A DNA stretch of 64,000 nt from Phaeosaccion multiseriatum (Eukaryota; Ochrophyta, other classes): contig OZ218951.1 in assembly GCA_965112735.1 (NCBI GenBank), positions 2,356,001-2,420,000 on the forward strand, given 5' to 3'. The notes below the pieces were generated by a model that was not told the origin of the DNA, did not search any database, and saw nothing but the letters and a program-made list of their open reading frames with translations. Both the position numbers and the translations under genes were made by a program. Below, one piece after another: positions 63,692 through 64,000 of the stretch (positions are counted from its first letter, which is position 1; every line of letters begins with the position of its first letter).

Positions 63692-64000
63692 CTGGGAGGG
63701 AGGGGAGGGGAGGGGGAAGATAGGGGAGGAGAGGAGGAAGAGAGGGACGTACGGACGGAGAGAGGGAGGTAGAGTGGGAGAAGAAAGGATGGACGGAAGG
63801 AAGGAAGGACAGAGGAAAGGAAGGAAGGAAGGAAGGAGGCAAGCAAGCAAGCAAGGAGGAAGGAAGGAAGGAAGGAAGGAGGGAAGGAAGGAAGGAAGGA
63901 AGGAAGCAAGAGCTATCAGTCACTCAGGCACTCACTCTCTCACTCACTCGCTCACTCACCCACTCACTCACTCACCCACCCACTCACTCACTCACTCACT
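63692..64000. repeat. GGAA and CACT microsatellites in the intron at the window end
   Basis: GGGA/GGAA units (63693-63905) then CACT units (63920-64000). On the minus-strand transcript they give AGTG repeats followed by TTCC/TCCC repeats before the acceptor. No exon is seen in this stretch. Confidence 0.75.

Overview
The window is nuclear DNA of a eukaryote, most likely a photosynthetic stramenopile (ochrophyte). The genes have short GT-AG introns whose phases close exactly across up to ten exons. Two proteins start with a hydrophobic signal followed by a Phe at the predicted cleavage point (VAG|FALAPS in an Mpv17 protein, ALG|FLTPS in a photosystem II S4-domain protein), which is the bipartite plastid-targeting pattern of secondary red-lineage plastids. 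The compact spacing (15 genes in 64 kb), Gly/Gln/Glu-rich proteins and GGGA/CCCT-rich introns would suit a eustigmatophyte such as Nannochloropsis/Microchloropsis. That genus-level guess is inference.

Layout: (1) 1565-6565 +, SWI3/SMARCC chromatin-remodelling subunit. (2) 7270-14439 +, a roughly 1,994-aa protein joining a degenerate USP-like domain to an apparently intact Ulp1/SENP SUMO-protease domain through a low-complexity linker with three SUMO-interaction-like motifs. (3) 15309-17907 -, METTL2/6/8-type tRNA m3C methyltransferase, head-to-head with (4) 18032-24314 +, a YddA/SbmA-type ABC transporter whose fifth intron carries about 1.1 kb of a 9-bp minisatellite. (5) 24963-29455 -, four-finger C2H2 protein, head-to-head with (6) 29835-33947 +, PPR protein. 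(7) 34442-37018 -, ankyrin-repeat protein, only 86 bp from (8) 37105-38366 +, Mpv17/PMP22 protein. (9) 38687-41244 +, endonuclease/exonuclease/phosphatase-fold enzyme. (10) 41539-43487 -, coiled-coil protein with a PH-like C-terminus. (11) 43639-49460 -, huge polyQ/basic protein with one C2H2 finger and an AT-hook. (12) 51100-55670 +, photosystem II S4-domain RNA-binding protein. (13) 55886-58778 -, CCDC112/CCDC148-like coiled coil. (14) 59428-61788 +, polyQ protein with the same short acidic-hydrophobic motif at both ends. (15) 63263-63691 -, last exon of an EF-hand-like protein that runs off the window.

The genes form repeated head-to-head pairs with short shared upstream regions, and no operon-like function links them. 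Chromatin and SUMO functions sit together at the left end. Three proteins are predicted or possible plastid proteins (S4, Mpv17, perhaps PPR). Low-complexity trinucleotide repeats invade most genes, even inside conserved domains (SWIRM, the ABC ATPase, PPR arrays).

The strongest novelty candidates are the pseudo-USP/Ulp1 fusion, a dispersed 17-bp sequence (AGCAGTTGGTGATACAG) found in several unrelated genes in different reading frames, a tandem array that multiplies a 5' splice site, and introns built as a purine-rich half followed by a pyrimidine-rich half. No tRNA, rRNA, transposon or CRISPR array was recognised. All exon models were built by eye from splice signals, reading frame and family conservation.
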